A stretch of 64,000 nucleotides of DNA from Actinobacteria bacterium IMCC26077 (GTDB taxonomy: Bacteria; Actinomycetota; Actinomycetes; Nanopelagicales; Nanopelagicaceae), in contig CP015606.1 of NCBI GenBank assembly GCA_002284915.1, forward strand, positions 682,001-746,000, read 5' to 3'. A program made the position numbers and the translations under genes. The stretch's first letter is position 1. Every line of letters starts with the position of its first letter. Positions 60,643 through 64,000 of this stretch are shown in pieces. The notes beneath the pieces are model-generated. The model worked only from the letters and a program-made list of their open reading frames with translations, had not been told where the DNA came from and made no database searches.

Positions 60643-60885
60643 ATGAAATCAAAAATTTCCGCACTCATCGTTCTTCTGATTACTTTCCTTGCCTCGCCAG
60701 CTTGGGCAGTCCCCCAAGAGGGCGCTGCTGAACCAGGAGAGGGTTTAACTGCCCTCCAAACTGTTCTTTACTTCCTCATCGCTCCATTGAGCCTCTTTCT
60801 CGCAATTGTCATCATTGGTTATGCCATCCATCGACCACGAGAAGGTAAGAACAAACCTTCGAATCTTCTCACTGAGATTAGGTAA
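60643..60885 (+). CDS. small exported membrane protein
   Basis: An 80-residue protein with a signal peptide or first helix (about 5-22, ending SPAWAVPQ) and one membrane helix (about 42-63), with a short basic tail. I recognise no family. A TAAGGT box ends 9 nt before the ATG. The gap to the DUF4389 gene is 3 nt, so they form an operon. Confidence 0.75.
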   Translation: MKSKISALIVLLITFLASPAWAVPQEGAAEPGEGLTALQTVLYFLIAPLSLFLAIVIIGYAIHRPREGKNKPSNLLTEIR

Positions 60886-60888
60886 ATA

Positions 60889-61485
60889 ATGAGTAATCAG
60901 ATTGAAACGTATATCGAAATCAAACTCGAAAATCGAGATCAGGTAAGCGGGCTCTTTCGCTACATATTGATTGTGCCAGTCCTAATTTTTGCAGCGGCAT
61001 TTGCTCCTGGTGGAGCAGAGTCGCTCAGTATTGGAATGGGCGTCGTCGTACTGCCGACCCTTCTTGCGATTGTTTTTCGAGGTGTATATCCGAGCTATGC
61101 GCTCCGGTTCAATCAATCCATCGTCGAACTATCTACGAGAATCACTGCCTACGCGCTATTGCTCAACGACAACTATCCATCTATCGAGGCAAACAGCTCG
61201 GTTCGTGTTGTTTTTCCTGATGTCGAAGGCGGAAAGAAGCTCAATCGCCTACTGCCGTTAGTCAAATGGCTCCTTGCGATTCCGCTTTATGTTGTCGGAA
61301 TCGTCTACACGATTTACGGATTAATCATGTTGATAGTCGGTTGGTTCGCCGTGATCTTCACCAAAGCGATGCCACAAGCTGTCGCAGAGGTGCTTTTTGG
61401 CTTCACGCGATTTTGGAACCGCGTTCTTGGCTACGCATTCCTGCTCGTCACCGACGAATATCCATCATTCAGCTTGCGAGATTAA
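60889..61485 (+). CDS. DUF4389-like membrane protein
   Basis: A 198-residue protein with four or five membrane helices (about 24-40, 45-65, 125-150 and 150-165). The order, including the RFNQSIVELSTRITAYALLLNDNYPS segment and the repeated LVTDEYPSFSL end, matches DUF4389. The function is unknown. Confidence 0.8.
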   Translation: MSNQIETYIEIKLENRDQVSGLFRYILIVPVLIFAAAFAPGGAESLSIGMGVVVLPTLLAIVFRGVYPSYALRFNQSIVELSTRITAYALLLNDNYPSIEANSSVRVVFPDVEGGKKLNRLLPLVKWLLAIPLYVVGIVYTIYGLIMLIVGWFAVIFTKAMPQAVAEVLFGFTRFWNRVLGYAFLLVTDEYPSFSLRD

Positions 61486-61492
61486 GCCCGTT

Positions 61493-64000
61493 CTAGAAGC
61501 GCGCGTCAACCTTTTGAGCGTTGAGCGCGCGAGCTAGCGCATCCCGGTTTTCGCTGACGAATCGACGAAGCGCTGCTGGCGCATCTTTCCCAGCTCCAGT
61601 AAGCCAGGCTTCGGATTTATCGAGCACCTCTTGGCGCACTTGGTAAGCAGGATAGAAGCCTGTCACGATCGTTGATGCGAGTTCGTAAGAGAGCTTTTCC
61701 CACGTGGGAATGAGCTCCTCAAAGTATCGTTCGATGTAAGTTTTCGTAAGGTCACGCTGTGATGGGCGATTAAAACCTGCAATGGTGGCATCGTGAATAT
61801 GGTTGGAGAGTTCGCCACCAATGGCATCGGCCCATGCTTTCGCCTTCGCATCAGCCGTCGGTAGCGCAGCGCGCGCCGAAGCAGCGTATTTATGTCCGCT
61901 CGCAGTGTTATCGCGCTCTAGTTCGCCATCGATTTGCGCCGAAGTGGCTTTTCCGCGCTCGGCTAGACAGTTTAGGAAGTGCCAACGTAGGTCCGCATCC
62001 ACAATCAATCCAGGAAGCCTTCCATCGAGCATATCTTTGATGCGTGAATGTTGACGATCAGAGAATGCAAAAGATGCAAAAGAACGCGCATATTGCAGCT
62101 GCATATCGCTGCCCTCTTTAGCTTGTTCCAGAAGTATCTCAACGCCATTGGCAACTTGTTCGCGAACTTTGTCGCGGTTCTCGTCGCAGGCGTAAAGTTC
62201 AACGGCGGTTCCCAACTGCATAAGCGTCATTGATACAACAGATACATCCTTTTCAGAAGCGAGACCGGTCACCGCCATTGGTACATATTCACTTGCGCTG
62301 AGTTCACCATCGCGGAGCATGTCCCATGTTGCTGACCAGCAGAGCGCACGAGTGAGCGGTTCTTCGACTCCAGAGAGATTCGCAATCAGCGTCTTCACCG
62401 ATTTCGCATCGAATCGAATCTTTCCGTACGAGAGATCACCATCGTTGATCAGAAGAAGGTCTCCCTCTTTCTCTCCGATAAAGGCATCAATCGAAGTTTG
62501 GCTTCCGATGACATCGAGTTCATGGCTCTTGCGGCGAACCAACTTCGCGCCTACCAAGTCGTAAATGCCAACTGACATTCGATGTGGTCGTAGCTCCTTG
62601 GATCCAGCGGGCATCTTTGGTGGCTCCTGCTTCACTTCGAAGGCGGAGTATTTCCCGTCGGTAACGGCAAATTCTGGGCGCAACGTGTTGACGCCAGCGG
62701 TGCAGAGCCAAGTGTCGACCCATGGTTTGAGATCGCGCCCACTCGTCGCTTCAAGTTCGACCAGTAAGTCTTTTAACGTGGTGTTCTTCCAGGCATGTTT
62801 GGCAAAGTACTTCTTGAGCGCTGCTACAAAGTTTTGTTTACCTACGTGTGCGACGAGCTGTTGGAGTACTGATGCACCTTTGGCGTAGGTGATGCCATCG
62901 AAGTTTGTGCGAACCGCTTCTAGGTCGTGCATATCAACGACGATTGGGTGGGTAGAAGAGAGCTGATCTTGACGGTATGCCCAGTTTTTTCGCTCGGCAT
63001 TGAATGTGGTCCATGAATTCTTGAATTTCGTCGCATCTGCAAGCGCGGTATATGAGGCCCACTCGGCAAAGGATTCGTTGAGCCAGAGATCATCCCACCA
63101 AGACATAGTTACTAGATCGCCAAACCACATATGCGCCATCTCGTGCAGAATCACATTTGCGCGCCAGTTGTAATTCTTGTCAGTAACCTTGCTGCGGAAT
63201 ACAAAATAATCTTCGGCGAAGGTCACACAGCCGGCATTCTCCATTGCACCTGCATTGAACTCTGCCACTGCCAATTGATCGTATTTATCGAATGGATAAG
63301 CGAGTCCAAATTCACGTTCGAAATATTCAAAACCTTGCTTGGTGATAAGGAAGATTTCGCTGGCATCAAGATGCTTAGCAAGTGACTTGCGGCAATAAAT
63401 GCCAAGTGGAACTTCCTTCTCGCCTTTGTAGACATCAAACTCTTTGTGGTACGGACCCGCGACCAGTGCCGTGATGTACGTCGACATCACAGGCGTCGTG
63501 GTGAACGCAGTTCGTTTTTTCTTCTCGGCGAGCGCTTCGGAGGTTGCCACTGGATTATTTGAGATGACCTCCCAGTGATCTGGTGTTATCGCGCTCAGCG
63601 TGAAAGTTGCTTTGAGGTCTGGTTGGTCGAAGCAGGCATACATTCTTCGCGCATCTGCGACTTCGAATTGGGTGTAGAGGTAGACCTCAGAATCTGCTGG
63701 GTCGACGAAGCGATGTAGTCCTTCGCCGCTGACGGAATAGATTGCTTCAAGGTCGACTATCAACGTGTTCTCGGCAGCGAGATTGGTCAGGTGGAGACTC
63801 TCGCCATCGAATGCCGAAGAATCTATAGCGACGCCGTTGAGAGTTGCGCTGTACAACGATTTACCCACAGCATCGATGAATGTGTCCGAGCCAGGTTTGC
63901 TGCTGCGAAACTTCACCGTGGTTTTGGCGCGGAAGGTCTCAGCTCCGGTCGTGAGGTCGAGGTCGACCTGATAACTCTCGACGGTGATGTGAGCAGAGCG
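61493..64000 (-). CDS. pepN: aminopeptidase N, M1 family (5' end outside window)
   Basis: At least 836 residues are visible; the frame stays open to the right edge, where ESYQVDLDLTTGAETF shows the start of the M1 N domain a few residues after the true start. Motifs are FNAGAMENAG for substrate binding and VILHEMAHMWFGDLVTMSWW with LNESFAEW for zinc. The long C-terminal ERAP1-like domain follows. It trims N-terminal residues from peptides in the cytoplasm. Its stop lies 8 nt from the DUF4389 stop. Confidence 0.95.
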   Translation of the reverse strand, partial: RSAHITVESYQVDLDLTTGAETFRAKTTVKFRSSKPGSDTFIDAVGKSLYSATLNGVAIDSSAFDGESLHLTNLAAENTLIVDLEAIYSVSGEGLHRFVDPADSEVYLYTQFEVADARRMYACFDQPDLKATFTLSAITPDHWEVISNNPVATSEALAEKKKRTAFTTTPVMSTYITALVAGPYHKEFDVYKGEKEVPLGIYCRKSLAKHLDASEIFLITKQGFEYFEREFGLAYPFDKYDQLAVAEFNAGAMENAGCVTFAEDYFVFRSKVTDKNYNWRANVILHEMAHMWFGDLVTMSWWDDLWLNESFAEWASYTALADATKFKNSWTTFNAERKNWAYRQDQLSSTHPIVVDMHDLEAVRTNFDGITYAKGASVLQQLVAHVGKQNFVAALKKYFAKHAWKNTTLKDLLVELEATSGRDLKPWVDTWLCTAGVNTLRPEFAVTDGKYSAFEVKQEPPKMPAGSKELRPHRMSVGIYDLVGAKLVRRKSHELDVIGSQTSIDAFIGEKEGDLLLINDGDLSYGKIRFDAKSVKTLIANLSGVEEPLTRALCWSATWDMLRDGELSASEYVPMAVTGLASEKDVSVVSMTLMQLGTAVELYACDENRDKVREQVANGVEILLEQAKEGSDMQLQYARSFASFAFSDRQHSRIKDMLDGRLPGLIVDADLRWHFLNCLAERGKATSAQIDGELERDNTASGHKYAASARAALPTADAKAKAWADAIGGELSNHIHDATIAGFNRPSQRDLTKTYIERYFEELIPTWEKLSYELASTIVTGFYPAYQVRQEVLDKSEAWLTGAGKDAPAALRRFVSENRDALARALNAQKVDARF

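Overview
The window comes from an actinobacterium. The left third keeps the gene order around mycobacterial manB-manA-sahH-mtrA-mtrB-comF-secA, then an Rv3235-family gene, a PdtaS-type histidine kinase and WhiB1. MtrAB, WhiB1, DUF3499, DUF6912, a group II truncated haemoglobin and the SEC-C tail of SecA are all actinobacterial hallmarks. Base composition looks close to 50% GC (not counted), genes are tightly packed, and many have no ribosome-binding site. A small-genome planktonic actinobacterium (Nanopelagicales-like) fits best, but that placement is an inference.

Layout. 1-11 kb: mannose-phosphate enzymes, a mini Trm112 gene, SAH hydrolase, the MtrAB two-component system, ComF and SecA. 11-15 kb: Rv3235-like gene, SAF/CpaB-like and companion genes, DUF6912, PdtaS-like kinase, WhiB1. 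15-30 kb: tRNA-Arg, fused MsrAB, TerC, SDR, C-S lyase and FAD oxidoreductase in one run; a Cys/Met PLP enzyme, a GlcD-type oxidase, a mutarotase-like protein, a choline-kinase-like protein, a dimethylglycine-dehydrogenase-like protein, a methyltransferase and haem O synthase. 30-40 kb: argG, an MFS exporter, class I aldolase, a SelA-like PLP protein, two Tat-exported Rieske proteins, TrhO and a CocE-type hydrolase.

40.2-42.6 kb is a decayed integrated element in tRNA-Lys(CTT). It has 45-bp direct repeats, a 56-codon integrase stub next to the tRNA, a truncated zinc-ribbon gene running into that stub, and one intact secreted-protein gene. Beside it lies a 724-residue Pro/Gly-rich low-complexity protein built on perfect 60-bp repeats. 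45-54 kb holds nutrient genes: a secreted HNH nuclease, amt-glnB, and a dispersed phosphate regulon (pstB, phoX-like, pstCA, pstS) with PHO-box-like 11-bp repeats. 54-64 kb: Orn directly behind tRNA-Arg(TCT), EttA, a thioesterase, trHbO, a mini MscS, prolyl oligopeptidase, an HNH protein, two small membrane-protein genes and the N-terminally incomplete PepN.

The main cross-cutting signal is leaderless transcription. Seventeen genes have a TANNNT -10 box ending 6-8 nt before the chosen start codon, which also corrects several gene starts. The most novel-looking objects are the Pro/Gly repeat protein, the collapsed tRNA-Lys element with a hairpin-interrupted second tRNA-Lys copy, the tRNA-Arg/orn fusion transcript, and a PII protein lacking Tyr51.
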